The notes under the pieces were generated by a model. The model worked only from the letters and a program-made list of their open reading frames with translations. It had not been told where the DNA came from and searched no databases. A program made the translations under genes and the position numbers. DNA of 64,000 nt from Blautia sp. An249 (GTDB lineage Bacteria; Bacillota; Clostridia; Lachnospirales; Lachnospiraceae): assembly GCF_002159835.1 (NCBI RefSeq), contig NZ_NFJL01000001.1, positions 248,001 to 312,000 on the forward strand, in the 5' to 3' direction. How positions within the stretch are numbered: the stretch's first letter is position 1; every line of letters begins with the position of its first letter. Below are positions 1 to 8,681 of this stretch, one piece after another.

Positions 1-926
1 TTACCCTGGGAATGAATGCCTTTATCACTGCCCAGGGATTTGCAAAGACAGGGATGTATTCCGTACTAATCGGGGCTGTCTGCAATATTATTCTGGATCC
101 CATATTTATTTTCGGATTCGGATGGGGCGTCCGGGGAGCGGCTCTGGCAACCATTCTCTCCCAGGCTGTCTCCTGCATCTGGGTTCTGGCTTTCCTTTGC
201 GGACAAAAGACTTTCCTGAAAATCCGCAGGAAGAGTCTTCGTCTGAAAGCCAAAGTCATACTTCCCTGTCTGGCTCTGGGACTGGCTACCTTTATTATGC
301 AGGCCAGTGAAAGTGTGATTTCCGTCTGCTTTAATTCCTCCCTCTTAAAATACGGCGGCGACATTGCCGTGGGAGCAATGACCATTCTTACCAGCGTTAT
401 GCAGTTTGCCATGCTTCCCCTTCAGGGACTTGGCCAGGGAGCGCAGCCGATTATCAGTTATAATTACGGAGCCAGAAATACGAAACGTGTCAAAGGGGCT
501 TACTGGCTCTTTTTGAAAGTAAACCTTTGCTATTCGGTCCTTCTCTGGGCGGCGGTTATGCTGTTTCCCCAGGGATTTGCAGGACTTTTTACTTCCGATC
601 AGGAGCTGATGGAATTTACAAAGACAGCCCTGAGAATCTATATGGCGGCTATGCTGCTGTTTGGAATTCAGATAGCCTGCCAGATGACGTTTACCTCTAT
701 CGGACACGCCAAAGAATCCATTGTAGTAGCTGTTGTGAGGAAATTTGTTCTGTTAATTCCTCTTATCTATATCATGCCTCAGATACTTCCGGAGACAAAG
801 ACCATGGCGGTTTATCTGGCGGAACCTATCGCGGATACCATAGCGGTGACCTTTACGGCTGTTTTATTTAGCATTCAGTTCAGAAAAGTATTAAGAAGGC
901 TGGAAAGTGTTCCGCAGAATGAATGA
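1..926 (+). CDS. MATE-family multidrug/cation efflux protein, 5' truncated by the window edge
   Basis: The reading frame is already open at the left edge (Thr-Leu-Gly precede the first Met at position 12), so the true start lies outside and about 307 C-terminal residues are visible. MATE transporters usually have about 450 residues and 12 helices and export drugs or cations using a Na+ or H+ gradient. Visible hallmarks are the mid-protein segment NAFITAQGFAKTGM, then NIILDPIFIFGFGWGVRGAA, and the second-half segment LPLQGLGQGAQPIISYNYGA. Alternating hydrophobic helices continue to the C-terminus. It ends at a bidirectional terminator. The family is clear; the substrate cannot be told. Confidence 0.93.
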   Translation, partial: TLGMNAFITAQGFAKTGMYSVLIGAVCNIILDPIFIFGFGWGVRGAALATILSQAVSCIWVLAFLCGQKTFLKIRRKSLRLKAKVILPCLALGLATFIMQASESVISVCFNSSLLKYGGDIAVGAMTILTSVMQFAMLPLQGLGQGAQPIISYNYGARNTKRVKGAYWLFLKVNLCYSVLLWAAVMLFPQGFAGLFTSDQELMEFTKTALRIYMAAMLLFGIQIACQMTFTSIGHAKESIVVAVVRKFVLLIPLIYIMPQILPETKTMAVYLAEPIADTIAVTFTAVLFSIQFRKVLRRLESVPQNE

Positions 927-941
927 GAACAGAGACAATAT

Positions 942-1011
942 GGTCGCATCCACAGCGGAGCGATTTTTATGTAATAGGAAATCCGACGGAATTTCCTATT
1001 GCATAAAAAAA
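942..1011. repeat. Dispersed palindromic repeat, copy 1
   Basis: About 70 bp with a near-perfect inverted repeat at its core: TTTTTATGTAATAGGAAAT, a short loop, then ATTTCCTATTGCATAAAAA. It is flanked on the left by GCATCCACAGCGGAGCG. A second copy lies at about 19870-19938 in the opposite orientation, including the GCATCCAC flank. The pair looks like a non-coding MITE- or REP-like element rather than a plain terminator, because the conserved part extends beyond the hairpin. Confidence 0.7.
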
Positions 1012-1060
1012 CGTATCGGTTATTCAGAGACGGATTTCTCTGAAACCGATACGTTTTTTA
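1005..1060. terminator. Bidirectional intrinsic terminator between convergent genes
   Basis: Long stem with outer arms CGTATCGGT and ACCGATACG and inner arms TCAGAGA and TCTCTGA. It has an A-run on its left side and a T-run on its right side, so it can stop the MATE transcript (+) and the zinc-ribbon gene transcript (-). Confidence 0.85.
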
Positions 1061-1100
1061 GATCACACGGAAATGATTTAAGGCTCCTCAGAAAGTCTGA

Positions 1101-1568
1101 TTATACCATCAAGAGAAAGAAAAACCACAATATATCGAACAGGAATCCTGCTATAGTGCCTATGATGCACAGCATTACAGCCGTCTGCAGCTTTTTCTCC
1201 TGCTGTTCACGGGTAGGCTGCTTTTTAGCGGTTACGGAGAAAACCAGTCCCGCAATTCCCAGAGGCGGACAACAGCAGATTAAATTGACAATGGACCAGA
1301 TCAACAGATGGGTTTCTGTAAGACGGGTCCCGCCCAGAGACGCAGTAGGCTCATCCTGTCCGTTATTTCCGGTGTTATTATAATTGGGGTTATATCCGTT
1401 GGGATTGTAGCCCTGATTCTGTTGATAATTCTGCTGGTAGTTCTGCTGATAATTAGGCGGAGTCTGGCCTCCGGGATTTTGATTTGTGTTTTGGAACACA
1501 AAGCCGCATTTTTGACAATAATTCATGTTGTCGGGCAATTGTGTACCGCAGTTGGGACAATTTTTCAT
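1101..1568 (-). CDS. Zinc-ribbon protein with CD225/IFITM-like membrane hairpin
   Basis: 155 residues. The N-terminus carries a four-cysteine zinc ribbon (CPNC near residue 4, CQKC near residue 18). A low-complexity Asn/Gln/Tyr/Gly/Pro linker follows (about residues 28-70). The C-terminal half is a CD225-like double membrane segment: LIWSIVNLICCCPPLGIAGL, a short basic loop, then a second hydrophobic helix to the end. The Cys-Cys-Cys-Pro-Pro stretch is typical of the CD225 (interferon-induced transmembrane-like) family. It lies 49 bp after a DUF2752 gene on the same strand, so the two are probably co-transcribed. The function of bacterial members is not established; membrane association is the safe inference. 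Confidence 0.85.
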   Translation of the reverse strand: MKNCPNCGTQLPDNMNYCQKCGFVFQNTNQNPGGQTPPNYQQNYQQNYQQNQGYNPNGYNPNYNNTGNNGQDEPTASLGGTRLTETHLLIWSIVNLICCCPPLGIAGLVFSVTAKKQPTREQQEKKLQTAVMLCIIGTIAGFLFDILWFFFLLMV

Positions 1569-1617
1569 GTTGTGTACCTGTCCATACAGTCTGTATGGGT
1601 CCTTTCTTTAAAAATTT

Positions 1618-2043
1618 TTATGAAATGGGTGCCAGAAGGGTAAAAGGAAACCAGGGAAGATTTCGCAAAACCCAGTACCCTAAAATAATCAGCATGATGA
1701 GGTAATAAGTTCTCAGGGAAACTTTAGGCATCCAAATATAGTCTTTATGAAATACCAGATACAGATACTGCTGAAAAAAATACCATCCTACGATAGGGAT
1801 GGCGGGAAGGAGCAGGACATTATTCCGAAAAGCCCTGAAGACGTCGCCGTGAATCAGAGCAGAAAGGGCTCTCCCCGTACCGCATCCGGGACAGTAAAAT
1901 CCTGTCAGGGAATGAAAAAAACAGGGAAAAGGACTGCCGTATCGATATAGAAAAAAGAATCCCCCCGCCAGAATACATGGAACTGCAATTCCGAATAATA
2001 TTCTGAATAATAATGAATTTTGTAGTCTCTGTAATGGATTCAT
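1618..2043 (-). CDS. DUF2752 small membrane protein
   Basis: 141 residues with an N-terminal hydrophobic helix, then the DUF2752 signature FYCPGCGTGRALSALIHGD, then two further hydrophobic segments. The CPGCGxxRA motif, with two cysteines and a conserved Arg near a membrane helix, defines this uncharacterised family. It starts at the ATG with AGGAG upstream and is first in a two-gene minus-strand unit with the zinc-ribbon/CD225 gene. Its leader mirrors that of the divergent Hsp70-like gene. No function can be assigned. Confidence 0.85.
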   Translation of the reverse strand: MNPLQRLQNSLLFRILFGIAVPCILAGGFFFLYRYGSPFPCFFHSLTGFYCPGCGTGRALSALIHGDVFRAFRNNVLLLPAIPIVGWYFFQQYLYLVFHKDYIWMPKVSLRTYYLIMLIILGYWVLRNLPWFPFTLLAPIS

Positions 2044-2045
2044 CC

Positions 2046-2163
2046 GTTAATTTCTCCTAAATGATATGCAAATTATATCATGTATTTATTCTGAACAGTT
2101 CCTATAAAATTTGGGAATTATCGAAATTTTTATTTGCTATAATCGAAGAAAGGAGAAATTAAC
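2046..2163. promoter_or_regulatory. Divergent promoter region with mirrored ribosome-binding leaders
   Basis: Plus strand: an extended -10 (TGCTATAAT, TATAAT at 2138-2143) precedes the Hsp70-like gene. Minus strand: TATAAT (complement of 2072-2077) precedes the DUF2752 gene. Both start codons are preceded by the same 13-nt leader AGGAGAAATTAAC (2151-2163 on +, complement of 2046-2058 on -), a perfect inverted repeat. No convincing -35 was found for either promoter. Confidence 0.6.
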
Positions 2164-4638
2164 ATGATAAAGAGGATAATTGGAATTGATTTCGGAACAA
2201 GTACTTCTTTAATTAAAATAAAAAATTACGCAGAGGAAGAACCGGCAGATCAGAATCCTTCCTCTTCCCAGTATGTGGAATTTGACGGCCTGGCCATGGT
2301 CCCCACCTTAATACGGGTACAGGAAGGCAGTTTTTACTACGGATACGATGCACAGCCGGAGAGGGAGAATTCCCTGCTTTACAGTAATTTTAAAATGGAT
2401 TTGGAAAGCCCGGATATGGAAAAACAGGAGAAGGCGAAAGATCTGACCCGGAAATTTCTCCGGTATCTCTACGGGCACTATGTGCAGCAGGAAATGTATT
2501 TTGGAAAGTATGATGAGGTACAGACCATTCTCAGCTATCCGGCCAAATGGAAAGAAGAAACCCGGGAATTTATGCTGGAAGCTGCAGGGGAAAGCGGATT
2601 TCCCAAGGTGAAAGGAATGGAGGAACCTACGGCGGCCCTGTATGCAGCTCTGGTGCAGGAGAGACAGCGGTTTGAGTCCTGGGAGGGGTTCTTCCAGGGA
2701 AAGCCTCTGAATATGCTGATGATTGATATGGGAGCAGGGACTACGGATTTGGCCTTGTGCCGCTATAAGCCGGGTGAGAGTAATGAGATTTTGCTTACCT
2801 GGCCGGAAGCCCAGTCCAGGCTTTTTTTCGGCGGAAATGAGATGGATGGGATTTTAAATGGGTATCTGTGCAGCTATTTAGAGGAAAACCCTATTCCCCC
2901 CACAGTTATAGAAAATTTTGCCGAAAAAAATCGGGAAAACTGTAAAGCCTGGAAAGAAGATATTGTATCGAAACTGCTGAAAGAGGATAAAGAAGTGACT
3001 TCCTGTCCCTTTATTTCCGGTATCTTTCAGCTCTGGAATATTATCCCTACGTCCTTTCCTCCTCTCGGGAGAAAAACACTGGAAGAGACGGCGGAAGATT
3101 ATCTGAAAGTTTTTGCCAGGCTGATACAGGGAATTCTGAAGCAGGGAATAGAAAAAGGCATTTTGAAAAGTGAAGAAGAAATTGATTTCATCCTCCTGAC
3201 AGGAGGACACAGTCAGTGGTATTTCGTGGAGGACATTCTGATGGATCGGATCCCATCCTGTCCCCCTTTAGGTCTTAAAAATATTCAGAAACACCCAAAG
3301 CGACTGCTTAAGATGTCCCGGCCGCAGGAAACCGTGGGCTGCGGACTGGTGTATTCTGTACAGTCTATTCAGGTCAGGAGAAATGTCAGAAGAACCGATT
3401 CTAAAAAAGCAGATTCCATAAAAGAGTTTTCTCAGGATTTAGCCCAGAGAGCGCAAAAAGGCGATCGGGAAGCGCAGTACTTCCTTGGAAAGGCGTATCA
3501 GTCAGGAGAACAGGTGATGTATAATCCGGCCGCAGCCCTCTATTGGTGGAGAGAGGCCGCCCAGATGGGACACCTGGACGCCATGTGGGAATATGGAAGA
3601 GCGCTGATACTGGAAGGAAACCGGGAAGAAGGGATTCAATGGATCTTCTATTCCGCAGAAGAGGGTCAGACAGACGCAGAAGTTTATCTGGCGTATCAGG
3701 AAGAGACCTATGAGAAAAGAAGATTCTGGAGCAGGAAATTACTGGAAGAAAAGGGCCCGGACATGGAGGCCCGGTATGTAACGGGATATTTTCAGCAGGA
3801 GGGAAAACTCAGAGAGTTATACCGCCCCGGCCGCTACGTTTTCTGTGAACTGGAAAACTTTATGGGGGAGAGCCTGTTTTATGGTTTAGGTGTGGAAAGA
3901 GATTATAAAAAAGCCTTCACCTATTTTGAAACTGCGGCCAAAGATCTTTCTGATATTTATAATACAGGAGCGCGGCAGGCAGGTTTGAACCTGGTTATGT
4001 GTTATCAGTGGGGAAAAGGCGTTTCGCCGGATCCCCTGCGGGCCAGAAGTATCTGTGGATTTCTGCAGACTTCCCTTCAGTTTCCCACAATCGGAAGCAT
4101 GGTGGAAGCCTGGACTCTTCCCCAGGAGAGAAAACCGGCCTTTCTGGAAGAACGGGAGTTCAGGGAGCTGTTTTGCAGCCGGTTTCCCGGGGCTCTGGGG
4201 CAGATTCCCCGGCCGCTCCTTCAGCAGTTATCGAGAATTTATTCCTTTCAGGAGCCCGGGGAGCAGGTGTATCTTCTGCAGATGACTCACAGAAGAGAAC
4301 AGCTGGTGGGAAGACCGTTTACTCTGTATACAGTTCTGACAGACCGAAAGGCCTTTTCTCTGATGATAAATGATACCGGGGGAGTGTATATGAAATGGTA
4401 TTTCAGATATGAGGAAGCCGGAGAGTATTATGTGGAAGGCGGATTTATGAAGGCCATAGCCGTCCGGTTAAAGCCGGGCAGAAGGGAGAAAAATCTCCTT
4501 GTCTCAGAGTCGGGGACTATCGCCACAGGAATCCGGGAAACGTCCTGGCTGACGGCTCTTCAGTGGCTGACAGAGAGAGACGAATGGAAACATAAGAGAG
4601 GTAAATACAGGATACGGCAGGAGGTAAAAAATGAGTAA
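2164..4638 (+). CDS. Hsp70-like actin-fold ATPase fused to Sel1-like repeats
   Basis: 824 residues. Residues about 1-395 form an Hsp70/actin-type nucleotide-binding domain: phosphate-1 loop GIDFGTSTSL (about 7-16), SYPAKW, EEPTAALYAAL, phosphate-2 loop MIDMGAGTTDLAL (about 186-198) and adenosine motif LLTGGHSQW (about 344-352). There is no recognisable DnaK substrate-binding domain. Instead, Sel1/TPR-like helical repeats follow (about 420-530 and 590-650), for example GDREAQYFLGKAYQSGE. The last 130 residues are unrecognised. The gene overlaps the HerA-like ATPase by 8 bp. I infer an ATP-switched scaffold working with that ATPase; the client is unknown. Confidence 0.85.
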   Translation: MIKRIIGIDFGTSTSLIKIKNYAEEEPADQNPSSSQYVEFDGLAMVPTLIRVQEGSFYYGYDAQPERENSLLYSNFKMDLESPDMEKQEKAKDLTRKFLRYLYGHYVQQEMYFGKYDEVQTILSYPAKWKEETREFMLEAAGESGFPKVKGMEEPTAALYAALVQERQRFESWEGFFQGKPLNMLMIDMGAGTTDLALCRYKPGESNEILLTWPEAQSRLFFGGNEMDGILNGYLCSYLEENPIPPTVIENFAEKNRENCKAWKEDIVSKLLKEDKEVTSCPFISGIFQLWNIIPTSFPPLGRKTLEETAEDYLKVFARLIQGILKQGIEKGILKSEEEIDFILLTGGHSQWYFVEDILMDRIPSCPPLGLKNIQKHPKRLLKMSRPQETVGCGLVYSVQSIQVRRNVRRTDSKKADSIKEFSQDLAQRAQKGDREAQYFLGKAYQSGEQVMYNPAAALYWWREAAQMGHLDAMWEYGRALILEGNREEGIQWIFYSAEEGQTDAEVYLAYQEETYEKRRFWSRKLLEEKGPDMEARYVTGYFQQEGKLRELYRPGRYVFCELENFMGESLFYGLGVERDYKKAFTYFETAAKDLSDIYNTGARQAGLNLVMCYQWGKGVSPDPLRARSICGFLQTSLQFPTIGSMVEAWTLPQERKPAFLEEREFRELFCSRFPGALGQIPRPLLQQLSRIYSFQEPGEQVYLLQMTHRREQLVGRPFTLYTVLTDRKAFSLMINDTGGVYMKWYFRYEEAGEYYVEGGFMKAIAVRLKPGRREKNLLVSESGTIATGIRETSWLTALQWLTERDEWKHKRGKYRIRQEVKNE

Positions 4639-7288
4639 TGTGACCAGGAAACTGCTATTTAGCGACTTATTTAAAGGAATTGAACTGGATCAGCTCCGGA
4701 TTCCCAATACCCTTCAGGTTCCCGATGATTTCTATCAGAATCTTCTGGATTATTGTCTGGAGAGAAGTTATCTGAATCATATTTCCCAGTGGGATCAGTT
4801 TGCACAGATTCCCACGGCGCCTAAGATGGTAACCTGGCTGAAGATGGTGCGCCTCCCCGTCCATCCGGGAAATATCCAGGATTATGATCTGCTTTCCCGC
4901 TGGCAGGGAGTTCTCTCTTCTCTGCACGCCTGGGGACACCGGCTTTTGTTTCTTTTAAACCGGGTGCACGGAGAGACCAACCTCTATCTGGGGACCTGTT
5001 CTTTTCAGAAGAGCTTCAGTTCCCAGGACGCCATTGAGCAAATCCGGGAGGCGGCGGCAGGAAGTATGCCGGGGGTGGAACTTCATGCCATGGAGCCGGA
5101 AGAGACATATACGCAGATTCACTCAACCATGGCAAATTACAGGGCTCTGGGAGCGATTACGGGAATTCCCTCTTTCCGAAAAGATCAGAAGAAGGGCAGT
5201 CTTCAGACTCTGGACTCTCTGGCATTTGGAATCCGGGATTTGCAGGGCAGAGAGAAGGATTACGGGCTTTTGATTATTGCGGATCCCATGCCGGATGAGG
5301 AAGTGGCAGATACCATTCAGAAAATGCGGAGGCTGGGAAGTGAAATTCATAAAAACGTAAACCGCACTGTCACAGAAAACGAGTCTCAGGGAGAGTCCCA
5401 GAATAAGGAGGCGGCTCTGGGAGCTATGGCAGGAATTGCCGGCGGACTGCTGGGGGCCTGTATGGGAGTTTCCTTCCTGGCAGGCAGCAGCCTGATGCGG
5501 CTTATGAGTACAGGGGTAGGCGGTATGTTCGGATTAAATAAACAGATTTCCATGAATTTCTCCCGGGGAATTTCCACCCAGTATCTGGATAAATTTGCTC
5601 AGTATGCAGAGGAGCTTATAGATAAACATATTGAAAGGCTGAAAAAAGGCAGAAACCTGGGATTATGGAATACAGGGGTTTATCTTCTGGGAAATACCCG
5701 CAAAGACATCCATACAGTAGGCGGAATGCTCCGTTCCGTTTACTCCGGAGATGAAACCTACCTGGAGCCGATACGGATTCATACCCTGAAAAATCATTCA
5801 GGAGCCATGGAAATTGTAAAGAATCAACTGGATTTAATCCCCCTGGTGGACGCACAGGAAGCCCTGGAGTCCGGTTTTCAATACGAACAGGACTGGCATC
5901 TTTTCGGAAAGGCGTATCAGTATCTCAGTACCCCCATGAATACCGAAGAGCTTTCCCTGGCCTCCTCCCTTCCCAGGCGGGACGTGCCCGGCCTGCGGTT
6001 TGTGAAAACGGCAGTGCGGTTTGCCAATAATCCGGCGCCGCTGACCGGAGACGCCATCACCCTGGGAAAGGTGGTAGATACCGGAGTGGTGCAAAGCAAT
6101 GATTATAAAATTGATCCCCATGCACTGGTTCGTCACGGACTGGTAACCGGCAGTACCGGATCCGGAAAATCAACCACCTGTAAAAATATCATCCGTGAGA
6201 TTATGGATCGTAAGATTCCGGTGCTGATTATCGAACCGGCCAAAGACGATTATATCCGGTGGGCACTGGAGCAAAACAAAATCCTGCCCGAAGAACAGCA
6301 GTTTCAGATTTATATGCCGGGAACTTCGGAAATCGAAGGCGTCAGCCCCACACCCCTTCATCTGAACCCCTTTCAGCCGGGAGCGGTGGCAGGAGCGAAG
6401 ATCGATTTAATGACCAGAGGGGAGAAACTGACCGCCCTGTTAAACGCCTCTCTTCCGGTCAGTGACATCCTGCCGGTAATCATTGATGAAACCGTATATC
6501 AGTATCTGTACCTGACTTACAGAAACGCCTTTCTTTCCGGTGAGATGGAACAGCCGCATACCTATCCGCGGCTGGAAGGATTAAAGACCGTGGCAAAAGA
6601 GGTATTAAGAATGCGCCGGTATGAACAGAAAGTTCAGGAAAACATCGGCGCGTCGCTGGAAACCCGGTTTAATTATCTGACCAGAGGATCCAGAGGGAAA
6701 ATTCTGAATGTGGGAATCTCAACGCCCTGGGAAGATTTATTTGGCCGTCCGGCAGTAATTAACCTCAGCAGGATTACAAATGAAAAAGATCGGGCGCTGA
6801 TTATGTCTGTACTGATGCTAAGTCTGTATGAGTACCGGATTTCGGCATATGAGTATGACAAAGCCTATCGGAAAGAAGCGCAGAAAAACAGACTTCTGCA
6901 TTTAACCGTAGTGGAAGAGGCACACAATGTGCTGATGAAACCCCATGGGGATTACGGGGGAAGCGGAAATCCCCAGCAGGCAGTGGCAGATTTGTTCACC
7001 AATATGCTCTCGGAAATCCGCAGTTACGGGGAAGGATTACTGATTGTGGATCAGGTTCCCACCAGGCTGATCCCGGATGTAATTAAAAATACAAACTATA
7101 AAATCGTACACAGACTGACAGCTCCTGACGACTGTCAGGTAATGGCCTCCAGTCTGGCGCTGCGGGAGGAACAGAAATCACTGATAACGGCCCTGGGAAT
7201 CGGCAACGCCATCGTATGCGGCGATATGGATGATGCGGCTGCCTGGGTAAAAATGAATCTGAGAAAGGAGAAAACACATGGGATTTGA
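4631..7288 (+). CDS. HerA/VirB4-like (DUF87-type) P-loop ATPase
   Basis: 885 residues. The N-terminal half is unrecognised and contains a Gly/Ala-rich hydrophobic stretch (about 260-305) that could enter or contact a membrane. The C-terminal half is a HerA-type ATPase: Walker A GSTGSGKSTTCKN (about 507), a conserved IIEPAKDDY motif, Walker B LTVVEEAHNV (about 756) and a following IVDQVPTRLIPDVIKNT segment with KIVHRL as probable sensor/arginine region. Relatives are hexameric DNA or protein translocases, found in DNA repair, conjugation and some phage-defence systems. It sits between the Hsp70-like gene (8-bp overlap) and the acidic repeat gene (11-bp overlap), implying translational coupling. 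What it moves cannot be told. Confidence 0.85.
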   Translation: MSNVTRKLLFSDLFKGIELDQLRIPNTLQVPDDFYQNLLDYCLERSYLNHISQWDQFAQIPTAPKMVTWLKMVRLPVHPGNIQDYDLLSRWQGVLSSLHAWGHRLLFLLNRVHGETNLYLGTCSFQKSFSSQDAIEQIREAAAGSMPGVELHAMEPEETYTQIHSTMANYRALGAITGIPSFRKDQKKGSLQTLDSLAFGIRDLQGREKDYGLLIIADPMPDEEVADTIQKMRRLGSEIHKNVNRTVTENESQGESQNKEAALGAMAGIAGGLLGACMGVSFLAGSSLMRLMSTGVGGMFGLNKQISMNFSRGISTQYLDKFAQYAEELIDKHIERLKKGRNLGLWNTGVYLLGNTRKDIHTVGGMLRSVYSGDETYLEPIRIHTLKNHSGAMEIVKNQLDLIPLVDAQEALESGFQYEQDWHLFGKAYQYLSTPMNTEELSLASSLPRRDVPGLRFVKTAVRFANNPAPLTGDAITLGKVVDTGVVQSNDYKIDPHALVRHGLVTGSTGSGKSTTCKNIIREIMDRKIPVLIIEPAKDDYIRWALEQNKILPEEQQFQIYMPGTSEIEGVSPTPLHLNPFQPGAVAGAKIDLMTRGEKLTALLNASLPVSDILPVIIDETVYQYLYLTYRNAFLSGEMEQPHTYPRLEGLKTVAKEVLRMRRYEQKVQENIGASLETRFNYLTRGSRGKILNVGISTPWEDLFGRPAVINLSRITNEKDRALIMSVLMLSLYEYRISAYEYDKAYRKEAQKNRLLHLTVVEEAHNVLMKPHGDYGGSGNPQQAVADLFTNMLSEIRSYGEGLLIVDQVPTRLIPDVIKNTNYKIVHRLTAPDDCQVMASSLALREEQKSLITALGIGNAIVCGDMDDAAAWVKMNLRKEKTHGI

Positions 7289-7862
7289 ATTAAGAAACGG
7301 GATTTTATATGACACAGGAATTGATGAAAGCTACCAGGATCTGATGACCGATCTGATGCCGGAAAACATGGAAATACAAAATGGAATTCTCTATGATACC
7401 AGCATTGATGAGATGTACAGCGATATTATGTCAGAAATGCCCGCAGAAGGATTTGAACTGCGCAACGGAATTCTCTATGATACAGGAATTGACCAGCTCT
7501 ATAATGAGATTATCGTAGAAGTACCTCCGGTTATTGAACAGATGGCAGAGATAAATGAAATAAACAGAGCCAATGGTATTTTTCCGCCCCTTTATGACGG
7601 GTTTGTAAGTAATCCCTACTACGATCCGGGCTGGTCGGCGGGGAGTTTCGCCGTGATGGACGCAGTAAATGATATGATGACCATGGATCCGGTAAAATAT
7701 ACCATGGACTCCGTGGATACAGCGGCCGATTTACAGGCAGATTTTGAGTTTAACAGCAGCATGGCAGACAGTTACTTCCAGGATGGAATGTCGGGAATGT
7801 CAGATATGTATCGCTCCAGGGCCATCAGCGCTGCAGAAGAGCTGGAAAACGGAGACTATTAA
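7278..7862 (+). CDS. Acidic protein with three N-terminal tandem repeats, unknown function
   Basis: 194 residues. I do not recognise the family. Three copies of a roughly 28-residue unit open the protein, built on NGILYDTGID followed by an amphipathic helix with Tyr and Asp/Glu (near residues 7, 35 and 64). The rest is acidic and Met/Asp/Ser-rich, with only one lysine visible (DPVKY). There is no signal peptide, membrane helix or zinc motif. It overlaps the HerA-like gene by 11 bp and precedes the Sel1 gene by 18 bp, so it belongs to the same operon. The composition suggests an adaptor or a translocated substrate, but that is speculation. Confidence 0.8.
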   Translation: MGFELRNGILYDTGIDESYQDLMTDLMPENMEIQNGILYDTSIDEMYSDIMSEMPAEGFELRNGILYDTGIDQLYNEIIVEVPPVIEQMAEINEINRANGIFPPLYDGFVSNPYYDPGWSAGSFAVMDAVNDMMTMDPVKYTMDSVDTAADLQADFEFNSSMADSYFQDGMSGMSDMYRSRAISAAEELENGDY

Positions 7863-7880
7863 TCACAGGGGGAAGAAACA

Positions 7881-8681
7881 ATGAATGCAGAAGCAGCTTT
7901 TGAAAAGGGAATGGAACTTTTTGAATCCGCCGGAAAGAAAAAGATCACCAAAGAAGCAGCAGAATACTTTCTGGAGGCAGCCAGGGCAGGAAATCCGAAG
8001 GCGATGTATTACTATGGTCTCTATTGTGAATTGCACATGATAGATTTCGACAAAGAGGAGACGCCGGCGCAGTTCTGGCTGAAACAGGCGGCCGATCAGG
8101 GAGAAACGGAAGCACAGTTTCAGTTAGGCTACTATTATGAGAGAGATTTAAACCGGATACTGCTCCAGGAGGGACAGGAAGCGGTAAGAACGTTTCTGAT
8201 GAACTGGGATGACAGTCCGGAGTGGATTATCTGCCGGACCAATATGGAAGAATATAAGTATAAAGCTCTGGAATATTATAAAAAAGCCGCCGAAAAAGGC
8301 CACGTAAGAGCCTGCTTTAATCTGGGACTGATCTACGAACGGGGCATTGGCCCGGAAGGAAGTAACAGAGACAGGAAAGCCGCTGAAGAATTGTATCAGA
8401 AAGCCGCAGAAAAAGGGCATCCCTTCGCTTTGTGCAGGTTGGCCTACTGTTATCTCTGCGGCGGAGAAACTGTTGAAAAAGACGAAAAGGAAGCGGTACG
8501 CCTTTATAAACAGGCGGCGGAAAAAGGAAGCAGGGAAGCAAAATTCCGACTGGGACTGTGTTATGAAAAGGGACTGGGCGTTGAGAAAGACGAAGAGAAA
8601 GCCATAGAGTATTACCAGGCTGCCGGAAACCACATCCCCTGGTGGGCAAAAGAAGCCAGAAAAAAAGCAGAGAAAAAATGA
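7881..8681 (+). CDS. Sel1-repeat (TPR-like) protein
   Basis: 266 residues, almost entirely Sel1-like repeats of about 36 residues, each with the AxxLGxxYExGxGVxKDxxKAxxYYxxAAxxG pattern. Clear units include QFQLGYYYE, CFNLGLIYERGIGPEG and KFRLGLCYEKGLGVEKDEEK. Such solenoids mediate protein-protein contacts. No signal peptide is visible, so it is probably cytoplasmic. It is the last gene of the four-gene cassette, and its TGA stop lies inside the left arm of a terminator shared with the convergent kinase gene. Because the first gene of the cassette also carries Sel1 repeats, the two may bind the same partner. Confidence 0.88.
   Translation: MNAEAAFEKGMELFESAGKKKITKEAAEYFLEAARAGNPKAMYYYGLYCELHMIDFDKEETPAQFWLKQAADQGETEAQFQLGYYYERDLNRILLQEGQEAVRTFLMNWDDSPEWIICRTNMEEYKYKALEYYKKAAEKGHVRACFNLGLIYERGIGPEGSNRDRKAAEELYQKAAEKGHPFALCRLAYCYLCGGETVEKDEKEAVRLYKQAAEKGSREAKFRLGLCYEKGLGVEKDEEKAIEYYQAAGNHIPWWAKEARKKAEKK

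Noticed and set aside
2164..8681. Known anti-phage defence system based on a HerA ATPase
   Set aside because: HerA defence pairs carry a nuclease or Sir2 partner; none of the four genes shows nuclease, cyclase or Sir2 motifs. Kept as an unassigned cassette only.
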